Below are positions 40,592 through 52,081 of a stretch of 64,000 nucleotides of DNA, piece by piece (the stretch's first letter is position 1; the number at the start of each line of letters is the position of its first letter). The position numbers were made by a program, and so were the translations under genes. Below the pieces are notes generated by a model. That model saw only the letters and a list, made by a program, of their open reading frames with translations, was not told where the DNA came from and did no database searches. Source of the stretch: Globisporangium splendens (Eukaryota; Oomycota; Peronosporomycetes; Pythiales; Pythiaceae); contig VFIW01000101.1 in assembly GCA_006386115.1 (NCBI GenBank), forward strand, positions 1-64,000. Reading direction: 5' to 3'.

Positions 40592-42869
40592 GTGAGCGCT
40601 TCTTTTTTGAGTGCAGTCAAATTCACTTTCTCTGATTCACTGAAAGGCTCAGACCTGGTGCTGTTGCCATGCATTGCCAGGTCCAACACCACTCCACTAG
40701 CTCTGCTTGGACAGCACCAACACGACGTAAACTTTCGCGTTATTGGAAGCGAATGTGGGCTGCACTGTTGCCTAGAAGGAAATGGTCTCTACTTGCATCT
40801 TCGAATCGCCACAGCGTGTCAAAGATCGTCCAAAAAGCGCCTACCTGAACTGATTGCTTTCAATTTTTCATTCCTCAATAAATACAGGAAAATCATCTGC
40901 CGCACAGTCACAGCAGCGCAGCTCACTAAAGCTGCCACCAGCTGCACTACGACGACACCCTTGAATATCCCTGTGACGCCAGGTTTCAAGTTCGGCGGTT
41001 CCAATTCCGACCTCTCACAGCAGTTCTACTCGCTCTCGATTGCAGATGACTAAGGTGCCAAGATAACACGAGTGAACTTCACACAGAGTTGCCAGAGCGA
41101 GTGCAGACGCGACTAGAGCAATTTAACCTGACGTTCGACGAGCTCTCCGGGTATCTCCAGCGCGCCGTGGTCTGGGACGCGGGCTTTGCGATCGATCTGT
41201 TTGACAACTTTGTGGCCACGAAAACTTTGGACAATCGCACGATGGCAGAGATCTCCGTGGCAAAGAGCAACGTCGTGGTCACAGGGTGCACGACGATCCC
41301 ATGCGTGCAACCCAACGGCTTTGTGTTTTATCACACGGAGATTTGCACGGGGAGCAGATGCTGTCGGTCGTCAAGTGCGTGCTTGCAGAGTTTAAGCTCA
41401 AGGGCAACAAGGCGAGTATGTGGGCGAGCGGCGGCGACTACACTGGCGCTCCTGCGATGCATGCAGTTGGACACGTGTGGACGGATCCCGAGAGTGGTAT
41501 CAATAACTTGGTGCGGGCAATCCACACGCAAGACATCGAGCAAACGGCATCGTGGAGCGAATGCCTAAAGGACGCGTACGGCACGGTGGTGACCCCGTGT
41601 TACCCACAAGGTATGGAGCCAACCAGCGCTGACACCACCTGGGCCGACCCACCCTTTGGCGACATTGTGACGCAATGGCTCACCGAAACCAGTGTGACCA
41701 AAGCAGAACAACAGCAACCGCGATCCATAGGCAATGGAGACTCCTCGAACACTTCGTCCGTCACGCTGGCAGTCGCTCTGAGTGTGGGTGCTGCGGTCCT
41801 ATTGCTGCTCGCTATTGGCATAGCGTTCGTGCTTTGAAGGCGGAGAAAGCAATCTGACAAGCTCCATACAGCCGATCATGCGAATGATTCCTCAGGTTTA
41901 CCGGAAGGCGAGAGCGAGTTGACGTGGAAATCTAGTGTTTCGTCGACATCGAACTCAGCTAACTCCACAGATCGAGGTGGTCGCAACATCGATATCAACG
42001 CCAATAGCGTCACGAAGACGCTCTACAGGGACCCCAATATTGCGTCCAAGCACCTTGTGCTCGAGAAACTCGCGTTCGATCGCATCCTGTCGAAAGGCGG
42101 GTACGGCGAAGTGTGGCTATGCCGGTACGAGCACAACACCGTCGTCGCTGCGAAGAGACCGTTGCAAACCAAGAAACACACGTTTCGAGACATCCAAGTG
42201 TTTACGATGGAGATTCAGCTCACGACGTCGCTGCACCATCCAAACATTCTGCAGTTTATTAGTGTTGCATGGAGCAAGCTGGAGCAGCTGTGCATGGCGA
42301 TCGAGTACCTTCCAGGAGGCGATCTGCAGCGATACTTGAAAAAGAATCAGTCGAGTCTGTCGTGGAACGGTTCCAAGTCGCGACTTGCGCTCGACGTAGC
42401 AAAGGCGCTGCAGTATCTGCATGCGCGGTCGCCTGCGATCATTCACCGCGATCTCAAATCCAACAACGTGCTGCTCTCAGCGCAAGGCGACGCGAAGCTG
42501 ATCGACTTTGGTGTGAGCCGAGATTTGGAGCTGCGCACGATGGCTGCAGGCGTGGGCACGGCGTACTGGACGGCACCAGAGATCATAGATGGCACCAAGT
42601 ACACGGAGAAGTGCGACATGTACTCGTTTGGCGTGCTGCTCTCGGAGATCGACGCGTGCCGCATGCCGTACCACGACGCGGTGCATCCGACGACAGGCTG
42701 CCAGTTGCAGGCGTTCCAGATCATGAATCTCGTGTCCGAGGGCGGGACCAAACCGAGTGTGAGTGCTGGGTGTCCCCGGTACGTGCAGCAAATCATCGAT
42801 GCGTGTCTGCAGTTTGATCTGGAGAAGCAACCAAGTGCCGAGGAAGTGGCAACTATGCTCGAGACCTGA
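40592..42869 (+). pseudogene. Receptor-like TKL kinase F, broken
   Basis: Carries the A/C-type ectodomain: PGFKFGGSNSDLSQQFY (near 40978), LQRAVVWDAGFAIDLF (near 41155), the CTTIPC and CTG-EQMLSVVKC cysteine pairs, then VVTPC; transmembrane helix about 41770-41835; kinase 42055-42866 with SKGGYGEVW, VAAKR, HRDLKSNN, DFGVS and WTAPEI all intact. Lesions: in-frame TAA near 41051, a frameshift near 41085, another near 41345, and an in-frame TGA at 41835-41837 right behind the membrane helix. The kinase part alone (41919-42869) is open for 316 codons, so decay is recent or the kinase could still be made from an internal start. Confidence 0.8.
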
Positions 42870-43186
42870 TGGATTTGTTTGGCTTGCTCTCAGCCCAACG
42901 TTCACCGTTGGATTGCAAGAGATTGGTTCGTGAAAGAGCTGCAGCATTAGTTATATCACTGAGATAGTTGCGTCGTGACGTCACATTGAGACTGCTCTTT
43001 GCGTCAAAATTGTTTAAAGTTGATCTTTGCCATGCTCTGATGAATCCTACCGTCGAGAATATTCGGTAACTCGGATACACACTCATGCGCTGCACAATTC
43101 TGGCTATGGACGAGTGGATTGGACTCGATTATATCCTTCGCAGTGATTCTCACCTCAACGTGGTGAGGCACATGACGCAGTCACGT
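42870..43186. other. No gene recognised
   Basis: Short convergent spacer between F and N. Nothing beyond the 3' flanks was seen. Confidence 0.4.
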
Positions 43187-44151
43187 TTAAAGGGCATGGG
43201 CGATAACTGCGACGGCAAGAGCCGCTACAAAACCAAGGTTTGAATTTGACCCTAAGAGTTCAATCAAAGAGATAGTAATGTTAGCCTCTTTCGTTCGGAC
43301 GACCATGGTTCATGGATGTGTGTCAAGTCAATTAGTTTCGTACCATGACGCTGGGTCCCCGAGGTTGTGTTCGTCGATGTGGTGTTTCCCGACTTCATGA
43401 GACTGGAACTCGTGGAATTGACACTCGACAGTGGATTACTGGTGCCTAGGCTTCCTGTAGAACTGGCGGAAGTTGGTGTGCTGTCACTACTGGACGTTGA
43501 GGTCGAAGTGAGGGAGGAAGAAGACGAAGAAGAGGAGGAGGATGACGATGCTGCTGGAGTGGCAATCGCTGCTGTCTTCACAGTACCCACTTTCCCGGAC
43601 TCCTCCGCGTCATCTCCACTCGACGCTGTGTCTTTCGTCTTTGGGGTCTTCGATGGTTTGGGCGTCTTGGACGGCTTCGGGGTCTCAGAGGTCTCAGATG
43701 TTTCCGGCGCCGGCGTCTTAGTCTTCGACGGCTTGGGGGTCTTGGAGGTTTCTGGCGCTGGTGTTGCGTCGCTACTGCCACTGGCACCACTGCCAGATCC
43801 AGAGTCCGCACTGATGCATTTCTTAAACAAGCGGTTGAGGAGTGCCTGCAGCTTGCCGGTCTCACCTGGAGTGAGCTCTACCGTGCAATCTGGCACCGCA
43901 TGCGCTATCGTGACTTGGAGCAAATCGGGACACGCCGAGCACAACACTTTCTTTTTCGCGCTGGGGAGTGGGAGCGCGAGGGTCACGCCACTTGCAGCCT
44001 GGCACTGCGCCATCTGGGTCTGGACTAAAGCATAGGCATTCGCGTTGGACGGATCCGTGCACGGTAGCCGCGCAGCCTGGACTTGGCAGGCTGGTGAGAC
44101 CGACGCGGCAAAGTAGACGACCACGAACGCTGCTACTGAGACACACTTCAT
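43187..44151 (-). CDS. Elicitin-like protein N with hydrophobic C-terminal tail, two exons
   Basis: Model: exon 1 44151-43344, intron 43343-43252 (92 bp, GTACGA...CTCTTAG), exon 2 43251-43187 (65 nt), 290 residues. The ATG at 44151 starts a good signal peptide (MKCVSVAAFVVVYFAASVSP). Elicitin-like domain with C31, C50, C71, C74, C89, C112; then a Ser/Thr/Pro/Lys stalk containing repeated TPKPSKT-type motifs. Exon 2 reads GSNSNLGFVAALAVAVIAHAL, a hydrophobic end suited to GPI attachment or membrane anchoring, and no kinase. Read straight through, the frame would end at 43264 with an unrelated tail; the splice is preferred because phase (1), position and exon-2 length equal those of gene H. Confidence 0.72.
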
Positions 44152-44196
44152 GGGAAAAAGGTTTTGTGAGCTGGTGTCTGCGTCCCAGGCCACCAG

Positions 44197-44209
44197 TGGA
44201 CAAATGAGC
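44197..44209 (-). promoter_or_regulatory. Candidate oomycete initiator for gene N
   Basis: GCTCATTTGTCCA on the minus strand, 46-58 bp before the ATG, close to the oomycete element GCTCATTYYNCA (two mismatches). Confidence 0.35.
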
Positions 44210-45490
44210 AGGTACCAAGTGTAGTTTTTTTCGTTACACACAGAAGTGCTCACCATCAAGAGATGTGCAAGTGAGCGTCAGCTTGCACTTGAGTGCCAAA
44301 TGACACTTGGTACGTTGGCCATTCTATTGTGCTGACTTCATCCTGTTTCTTTTGCATAAGGAGGGGAGTGTTCCACAGTGTTTTGCTGTTTATCAACAAG
44401 CGTATCTGTCTGAACAGATGACCTATTTTGGAAGTGGCGTGTGGATGACTTGGGCGGCTGGGCTCTGGGCTGTCCTTTTACAGTAAATCGCGATTGTCGT
44501 AGCAGCAGTTCTGGTACCGTGTGCAGCAGAATGCTGGCTATCAGTCCTATTTTCAATTGTTATCCAATTATCCGTGTGTACACAGTCTTTCCTCAGTCTC
44601 GTGAAAGCATAATCTCGAAAATCCGGATCCAGTCGTTACGATTTTCCATATGAGATCGCGATTACATGTAGTCACCAACATCATACACGTCGTGAAACAG
44701 TGCACCTCGAGCGCGTTTGCCATAGCACTCACAATGCTAAATGAGCCCACACATCATGGCCCTTTCCATCGATATGAACAATGGAATCAACATCTAGCAG
44801 GGGGTCAGCAAACGCACATTTATTGTCGTCTTTCTTGTACAGACATGACATCTTGATGAGTGTTTCCCCCCGATTGACATAACGTGCTGGCAGCGCTCGC
44901 GGGGTTAGGTACATTAGACGCTTGCCCACATCCTCTTGCTGAAATGCCACCTGCTATCAAAATGCCTTCGCATCCACATGTGGACTGCCTGCTCGTCTAC
45001 TTCTGGCACCAAATAGCGATTCTCAGTCGTACCATCAACGCTAAAAGCATCAAAACCATCGCACCAGCGCTTCAGAACTACCCAGTCCGGCGTGTAAGCT
45101 GCAGCGCGTGCCTGCTTCGCATGAGCGCGCATTCTGCTGACTCCATCCGATGACACCAAACATAAAACACCACCTTTTGGTCCACCCATCCGTGTATATG
45201 AAGGAAGGACATGTGGGTTTTATCGAAGGCGAGGACACCAACAGTGACGCAAGCCAACGTGCAGAAAAGGACGTGAACTCATGTTATCCTCGCATAATGC
45301 ATAATCGAGTTCTTTCTGTGCGCACTTTGTTTTTTGCTGAACCTATATTTTGGCCATAAACGGTGCATGCACGAGTCGCATCGTTGCTGATACCTACGTG
45401 TGGCAGAGCAGCTCTTGAGCTTCTTTAAAAAAGTGCCGTCGATGAACAAGGCGCGTGAGGCTTTCTGTAGTTTTGTTCTCGCACAGCAGG
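44210..45490. other. No gene recognised; divergent upstream region of N and G
   Basis: 1.3 kb between two genes pointing away from each other, so it should hold both promoters. Frames are short and without motifs. Confidence 0.45.
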
Positions 45491-47292
45491 ATGAAGCGCT
45501 CGGCTTGCATTGCAGTGCTCGTGACGCTCGCCAGCGGTGCCCAGCAGCGCGCAGAGGCCGCGGTGCCAGCGTGCACGAGCGCGAGCGTCGCGAGTGCGTA
45601 CACCCCCGTGCGAGCCGAGATGACCGATTGCGAGACGTCCACGGGTCTCACGCTGGCGCTACCTATGGACAAGAAAAGCAAACAGAAGCTCTGTGATACG
45701 TGCACGACGCTGCTCGGCGGGATCCTTGATGGCAAATTTCCGGCGTGCGAAGTCACGCAGAGCAATGGCCAGACGTTCAAACTTCAGAGATATTTGGAAA
45801 AGTTGTTTCGACCGTGCGTAGGCGGATCCTCAGCGAGTGACTCGGCATCTGGATCGCTCAGTGATGACGATAATGGTAACGAGGTAGCGACCGGAGTACC
45901 GTCGACTTCCCAGGCACCCTCACCTGCTAGTTCATCCGCGCGGAGTAGCAACTCGACGGCAACCGACGCGAGCAGATCCAGTGGCTCTCAAACGTCGGCG
46001 ACAATCGCATCCAGTGAAGGTGCACACAGTTGATCAATCACATTTACATTTTTCTGCTTAACACTCACAATCTACTTTTTTTCGCTCTAGGATCTTCGAC
46101 AAGTACGGGGATGATCATCGGGATTATCACTGGTGGCGTCGTGCTCGTGCTCGCTGTGGTGGGTTTTCTCGTGTATCGTCGAAAACGCAGTGTTGCGGCT
46201 CATAAGTTCAACAGCGTCATGTCAGATGCTGAAGATTCATCCACAAGGCGAGCCACCGTGCCGTTCCAGCTCTCTCTTGTCTCGGCAGCAGGCGGTAATT
46301 CCGACAACAAGAAATCTCACAGCAGCAACCACTACAGTAGCAATAGCAGCAGCGACTTTGACTCGTTCCAACCAGCAATGAGTGGTAGCACTAGCCGCGC
46401 ACGCAATCTCTGGGAAGACCCAAATATCATCGCCGCGCGGATCCCGAAGGACAAGGTCGTGGTCACCACGTTGATCTCTCGTGGTGGCTTTGGCGAAGTG
46501 TACAGAGGGATTTACAACCACCAGATTGTCGCCGTCAAGGTGCTGCTGCCGGAGACAAGGAAGGACCTGGAAGAGATCAACGCGCTTCTCGGTGAAGTCA
46601 AGCTCATGGCGCTGCTTGAGCACGAGCGGATCGTCACGTTCGTCGGTGTTGCGTGGGACTCGCTCAACGATATCTGTGCTGTCACCGAGTTCATGGAAGG
46701 AGGGGATCTTCGAGGAATGCTCGTCGAGTTCGAATCCACCCAGCGCCCGCATGGCTTTGACCACGACAAAGTCAAGATCGCGTTGCATGTCGCCCATGCG
46801 CTGACGTACATGCACTCGTTTCGGCCCGTTGTCTTGCATCGAGACCTCAAGTCCAAGAATATTTTATTAGACAACCAGCTGAACGCTAAGTTGACGGATT
46901 TTGGCGTCTCCCGTGAATCGAGTCTCCGGACGATGACGGCGGGTGTAGGCACATCGCTGTGGATGGCGCCCGAGGTGATGATGGGTGAGCGGTACAACGA
47001 AAAAGCAGACATCTTCTCGTTCGGGGTGGTGCTCTCGGAATTAGACACACATGCCGTGCCGTACTCTAGTGCCAAGCAAGCCAAGGCGGGCTACAAGATC
47101 CCGGACTCTGCAGTGCTCCAGATGATGTCGTTAGGAAAGTTACGCGTCGAGTTCTCAACGTCGGGTTCGATACCCGAGATAGCAGAACTCGGGAAGGCGT
47201 GCGTCGCCGTGAACCCAAAGAGCCGACCTGCCGCCACTGATGTGCTGTACACGCTGCACAACGTGCTCAAGAGCATGTATGTGGTGACGTAA
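45491..47292 (+). CDS. Elicitin-like receptor TKL kinase G, two exons
   Basis: Exon 1 45491-46019, intron 46020-46090 (71 bp, GTGCAC...TCTAG, phase 1), exon 2 46091-47292; 576 residues. The ATG at 45491 opens a signal peptide (MKRSACIAVLVTLASG). Elicitin-like domain with C28, C47, C68, C71, C86, C109 (spacing 18-20-2-14-22); Ser/Thr stalk; transmembrane helix 184-206; kinase about 300-570 with GGFGEVY 308-314, VAVK with K326, HRDLKSKN 426-433, DFG 446-448, APE 469-471. The leader LWEDPNIIAARIPKDKV is shared with A and the array genes. Expected at the plasma membrane with the elicitin-like domain outside. It is the only plus-strand member of the cluster and has a clearly diverged kinase, so it escaped the homogenisation seen in I to L. 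Confidence 0.88.
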
Positions 47293-47609
47293 TGATAACA
47301 AACTTCTGTAACGTTGCTTCACTCTCTCTCTCTTACGCAAAACGATTGTGTCAATTGTGATGCCTCTAGGTTGGACTCGAGACCTCAGCGCTACCAGAAA
47401 AGCAATTGACCCGAGTGAAGGATGGGACCATTGAGAGAAACACGGACGAAAAGGTTTGCTTTGTGCTTTGACGAAGAGATAGGATATCCGAATTGATTGG
47501 AAGTACTAACAGCTTATAAAATCCTACTTCAACGGTACTCTGATCTTTGTGTGCATGCCCTCCTATTTGGAGGATTCACTACCAGACCCGAGTTAAGACT
47601 CTCGAAGCA
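47293..47609. other. No gene recognised
   Basis: Spacer between the convergent ends of G and H. Confidence 0.4.
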
Positions 47610-48385
47610 TTATGGCATCACCAGGATGGTGCCAATGACGATACTGACAGCCAGCCCCAGACCAAGAGACGAACCTACAAAATGCCACAATGTTAGCTTT
47701 GCCAGATTCTCAACCGATTGAAACCATCGCAAGCCTCAAAACTGTTTGCTCTCTTACCTTCAGAAGCCGGTGTTGGCGTGATGCTCGTGCTTGAATTGCC
47801 GCTGGTTAAACCCGCTTCGTCAGCCTGCGATGGCCGCGTAGTCCTGTTCTCGAAGCTGCCGTCATCTGCACTTCCCGTGAATCCACTGCTACTGCTTGAG
47901 AGACCTTCGGAAGACGAATCCAACGAAGTCGACGGACTTGGCGCGGATGTCTTTGGTTTCTTTGTCTTGTGGTCTTTTGTCGTCGCAGCAGCAGATGATG
48001 AGCCACTGGAGCCATCTCCCTGGTCGCTGCTCGCCGAGCTGCACTGATTAAACCACCGGTTGAGCGCTGTCTGCAGTCGAATCTCTTGACCATTGCTGAT
48101 AGTCACATTGCAGAGCGGAGCCTCTTTCGACAGCTTGTACTCCAACAGCCCGGGGCATTTCTCGCACAAGATGAGCTTCTTGGCGTTCTTCATGGGCAGC
48201 ACGAGCGAGATGCCGCTCGCGGTCTCGCACGTCTGTATGTAAGCTTGCACGGCATCGTGTTCAGCAGTGAGCGATGTGTCTGTGCAATCGAGCGTCGCGG
48301 TCTTAGCCGCTGTCGAGTCAGCGACCAGAACTGAAGAGACCACGAGCGTAGCCAGCGCTGCGGCAACGAACTTGGTGAACCTCAT
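47610..48385 (-). CDS. Elicitin-like protein H with hydrophobic C-terminal tail, two exons
   Basis: Exon 1 48385-47758, intron 47757-47675 (83 bp, GTAAGAG...TTTGTAG, phase 1), exon 2 47674-47610 (65 nt); 230 residues. Signal peptide MRFTKFVAAALATLVVSSVLV. Elicitin-like domain C34, C53, C74, C77, C92, C115; Ser/Thr/Lys stalk; exon 2 codes GSSLGLGLAVSIVIGTILVMP and stops, i.e. a membrane or GPI-type tail without kinase. The elicitin domain DNA is almost the same as in I and J over about 160 bp. Unspliced, the frame would end at 47693 with an unlikely tail. The near-consensus splice sites support the model. Confidence 0.78.
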
Positions 48386-49171
48386 GTCGGGATAAATGAT
48401 GTGTTGTTGGACAGGAAACAATCGCAATGAGGGAATGAGGACGATGCGAGCAGTGAGAGCTCATGTGCGTCCGAACTCTCTCAGGATCCGAGCGCATCCA
48501 AGTGGTGCTTGAAGTGAACCCAGATGTAGTTTGTCACGCATAATCTCTACGAGCGTACGAAAACAGGAAAAACCTGTTTATATTGGGTGTATAGTAATCA
48601 TGTGCTTGTATTGAAGATGCAATCATAATTTAAACATTGACATATAAACCTGCTTATGATGGAGAAAATGTTTCGATGAGCACCAAGGAAAGAGAGCGAT
48701 GGCAGTGAATCATTTCCAACTCCGTTGGGTTCAGTGCTTGCAATCTTCAGGGACTGACTCGATTGTGCCTTGATGTGGTGTTTGGAGGCTGCCTCAAAGC
48801 GCAAGCTTGGATGTCCTGCATTGCCTACCTAGAAGTCCACTGAAAGCCATGAGCACACTGCGGTGCATTTGGTCGAGCTGAAACTTCTTTATTTGGTCTA
48901 AATCTTTGTCAAAGTCAAGGCAAACGAGGTCAAACGAATACAACCCGTCATCTCGACTTGCTCCTGTAAAATGGCATCGCCTGTAGGCGAAAGACTGTGT
49001 GCTCCGCCAGTACTTGAAAGAAGCTTGTCAGCATGACAAGTGAATGAACAGACCACCTCAACGCCGTCAAGAGTCCCAAAAGTCTTAAGTTAGATGAGAT
49101 TTCTTTACAATTTGTCACTTCAGTATATCTTACGGCTTTGCTCTGCAAAGTCACTAATTCACCACGACATT
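48386..49171. other. No gene recognised; upstream region of H
   Basis: CCTCATTCCCTCATT on the minus strand (about 48431-48438 for the core TCATTCCC) is an initiator candidate about 50 bp before the H ATG. Otherwise only noise frames. Confidence 0.4.
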
Positions 49172-51071
49172 CTACATCACCACGAACATGTTCTTCAAAA
49201 TGCTGTGCAGCGTGTACAGCACATCCGACGCCGTCGGTCGGTCCCTCGGATTCAGAGCAACGCACGAAATACCGAGTTCCTCCACTTCTGCCATCGAATT
49301 AGGTGTGAACTTGACTCGCAAACGACCCTGAGACACCATTTGAAGCACGGCACTATCTGGGATCTTGTGACCCGAACCAGACTCTTTCACTTTCCCGTAT
49401 GGCACGTCATGAGTACTCAACTCAGACAGCACCACCCCGAACGAGAAAATGTCGGCCTTCTCATTGTACCGCTCACCCATCATCACCTCGGGCGCCATCC
49501 ACAGCGACGTTCCCACACCGGCCGTCATCGTCTGGTCGATTCGTTCTCGAGACACGCCAAAGTCCGTCAACTTGGCATTCAGATGGTTGTCCAGCAAGAT
49601 GTTCTTCGACTTGAGGTCACGATGAAGCACGACTGGACGCAACGAATGCATGTACGTGAGTGCATGAGCAATGTGCAGTGCGATCTTGACCTTGTCGTTG
49701 TCAAAGCCGCGACGGCGACCGATTTCTTCCCAGTGAACAATTGCGCCTCGAAGGTCACCGCCTTCCATGTACTCGGTCAGCACGCAAATGTCGTTCAACG
49801 AGTCCCAGGCCACGCCGATAAAGGTGACAATCCGCTCGTGCTCGAGCGTCGCCATGAGTTTGACTTCCGCGAGGAACGCATTGATCTCTTCCAGGTCCTT
49901 CCTTGTCTCTGGCAGCAGCATCTTGATCGCGACGGTCTGTCGGTTGTATATTCCCATGTACACTTCGCCAAAGCCTCCGCGAGAGACCAAGGTGGTGAAC
50001 ACGACCTTGTCTTTCGGGACTCTCGCAGCCACAATCAGCGGGTCTTCCCAGAGATTGACCGGTGGCGATTGCATTGGGCGAGATGACCCTCCAGACTTGG
50101 ATCCAGTACCACTGCTTGCCGTGATGAGCGAGAACTGGTACGGAACTGTGTCACGGCCCGTAGAGGAATCAAGCACGGCGCTATCAAACTTGTCCGAATC
50201 CGAGTCACGTCGACGGCGACGCAAAAAGACGAAGATCCCAGCGATAAGGGCCACAGCGAGGACGCCAGCGATGACACCGATGATCAATCCCGTAGTGATG
50301 GACGAACCTGAATCAAGTCACAGACACCACAAAAGATCAGTCTACTGCGGAGAATGCCTCACAACACCACAAGTCTTGGGGCGTACCTCCAGCAGACGAG
50401 GCTTGCGAGACGTTGTTAGTGGCAGCACCACTTCTGCTGCTGCTACTTTGGGACGCCGCGCTATTGGTGGACTTGGTTGCTACTGGTGTCGACGCGGCAG
50501 TGGTGTCGTCCGTGTCCTCATCGTCCGTGCTTCCCGTGGCAGCACTACTACTTGAGGAACCGGCTGTGGTGGCTGGAGCTGTCGACGCTGGAGCTTTTGT
50601 CTTGGGGGTCGTGGTAGTCGGAGTCGCTGTGGTCACCGCTGGCGCCGTCGTGGGAGTCGCAGTAGTTGTAGTGGTTGCACCTGAGCCATCGTCATCTGTG
50701 TCGGAATCGCTTGTGGCTGTGGTAGTGCTGCATTGGTTGAACAGCCGGTTGAGTTCTGCCTGCAATCGAATCTCTTGACCATTGCTGATAGTCACATTGC
50801 AGAGCGGAGCCTCTTTCGACAGCTTGTACTCCAACAGCTCGGGGCATTTCTCGCACAAGATGAGCTTCTTGGCGTTCTTCATGGGCAGCACGAGCGAGAT
50901 GCCGCTCGCGGTCTCGCACGTCTTCATCTTGGCGAGCACAGCTCCGTATTCAGTGTCGAGCGCCGGGTCGGTGCAGTCGAGCGACGCGACTTTGGCGGTC
51001 GCATCCGCTTCCACGAGCGCCGCGAAGAAGGACGCACAGCACACGAAGGCGAGCACCAGCAGCCTCTGCAT
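49172..51071 (-). CDS. Elicitin-like receptor TKL kinase I, two exons
   Basis: Exon 1 51071-50387, intron 50386-50308 (79 bp, GTACGC...TTCAG, phase 1), exon 2 50307-49172; 606 residues. Signal peptide MQRLLVLAFVCCASFFAALVEA; elicitin-like domain C33, C52, C73, C76, C91, C114; long Thr/Ser/Ala stalk; transmembrane helix 236-258 followed by five arginines; kinase about 330-600 with GGFGEVY 339-345, K357, HRDLKSKN 457-464, DFG 477-479, APE 500-502. Apart from signal peptide and last residues, the gene is practically identical to J. Predicted single-pass receptor kinase; binding of sterols or lipids is inferred from elicitins, not shown. Confidence 0.88.
49214..50019 (-). repeat. Homogenised kinase tract, copy 1 (in I)
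   Basis: 806 bp of kinase coding sequence that appears the same, base for base by eye, at 52124-52929 (J), 54859-55664 (K) and 58372-59177 (L). Identity extends further between pairs: I/J to 51019 with one substitution noticed (50183), I/K to 50143. Confidence 0.85.
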
Positions 51072-52081
51072 TTTGCGCAGTCAAAGGCACCAAATCGAGA
51101 CTGGGGACGTGCGGCTGACGCTCCCACGTACCGAACTGAATATCGCGCTGATAGGATGAGCAAATCCGAGAAAACCTGCTGCTGCTTTTTCTGTGAGAGG
51201 AGCTCTTCATGCCACCGATTTGTATTTTGCTCCGTTTATGCGCAACACCACGATTGACACGCAGAAGAAGAAAATGGGGGAGATGCGAGACTTTCGTCCT
51301 CCTCTGAAAGGCCTTGATATATTTACTATATTTCTGTATTACGCAACATTGAGATCAGTGTAACTGTCTATCAGCTAAGTTGATAGCCTGTTTAAAACGG
51401 GTAAATCACATGCACACAGAAAATGGACCAGGTGACACTGAGTGCGGTAGGTCTTTGGCCTGGCTGTGCGCTTCGAATGTGGAATGTGGAATGCCCAGCT
51501 GCCTCATGTTCGGGTGCAGTCATCCTGACAGAGCGCATGCGCAGCTATGGCCTGATCCAAAACGATTTGCCATAAATTCAACTGGAGCTGAGTTCTGTGC
51601 CACGAATCGACAGCCGGTCCAAGCAGGAAAAGCTGTCATTCTAGGTTCTGTAAATTGACGCTCCAGATTCGTTGGTCCGAGTATCGTACCAGTAAACAAA
51701 TCCAAGATCAACATGCAAACGAAGGAAAAAAAAGGTCTCAGTTGTGTTCAGCAGGCAGCATACTTGAGCGATGACGAAAAGAAGTGTACGCTTTGAGGCA
51801 TGTTTTAACGCCACGAGACCCGCGCGCTTTAGCCTTTTTCCCCTTTGGTCGAAAGCCACTATGAAGCCGAGCACTGACTGAGGACGTTGACTCCGCAACG
51901 AATCGAGGACGAGCTGGACTGAATGGCCGATTTCTCGATTCAGACATGTCAAAAGGGCTCTTTTGTTGTGCGCGTCATGGAGCAAAAATCGGTCCATGCC
52001 ATCCAGAGTTGACTGAAATCATATTGACGGACGTTACGAATGTAAATTGGCAGATCTGTTATTGCTGGTAGACTTGCAGAT
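51072..52081. other. No gene recognised; upstream region of I
   Basis: Promoter side of I and 3' flank of J. Frames of up to 118 codons on the minus strand near 51641-51997 have no motif or signal and I do not believe them. Unlike the genes, this spacer is not similar to 53973-54816. Confidence 0.4.

Noticed and set aside
43264..43350. Unspliced C-terminus of N (ending LTLLSL) and likewise of H, I, J and K
   Set aside because: Phase-1 introns with GT...AG borders at the equivalent place restore a hydrophobic tail or a kinase in all of them; read-through would leave I, J and K without their own kinases.
49094..50086. 330-codon plus-strand frame, with copies of 293-303 codons at 52115, 54850 and 58324
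   Set aside because: Antisense shadow of the homogenised kinase; it recurs only because the kinase DNA recurs. His/Arg-rich with no motif.
51641..51997. 118-codon minus-strand frame between I and J
   Set aside because: No recognisable motif, overlaps other noise frames, and no counterpart in the other spacers of the array.
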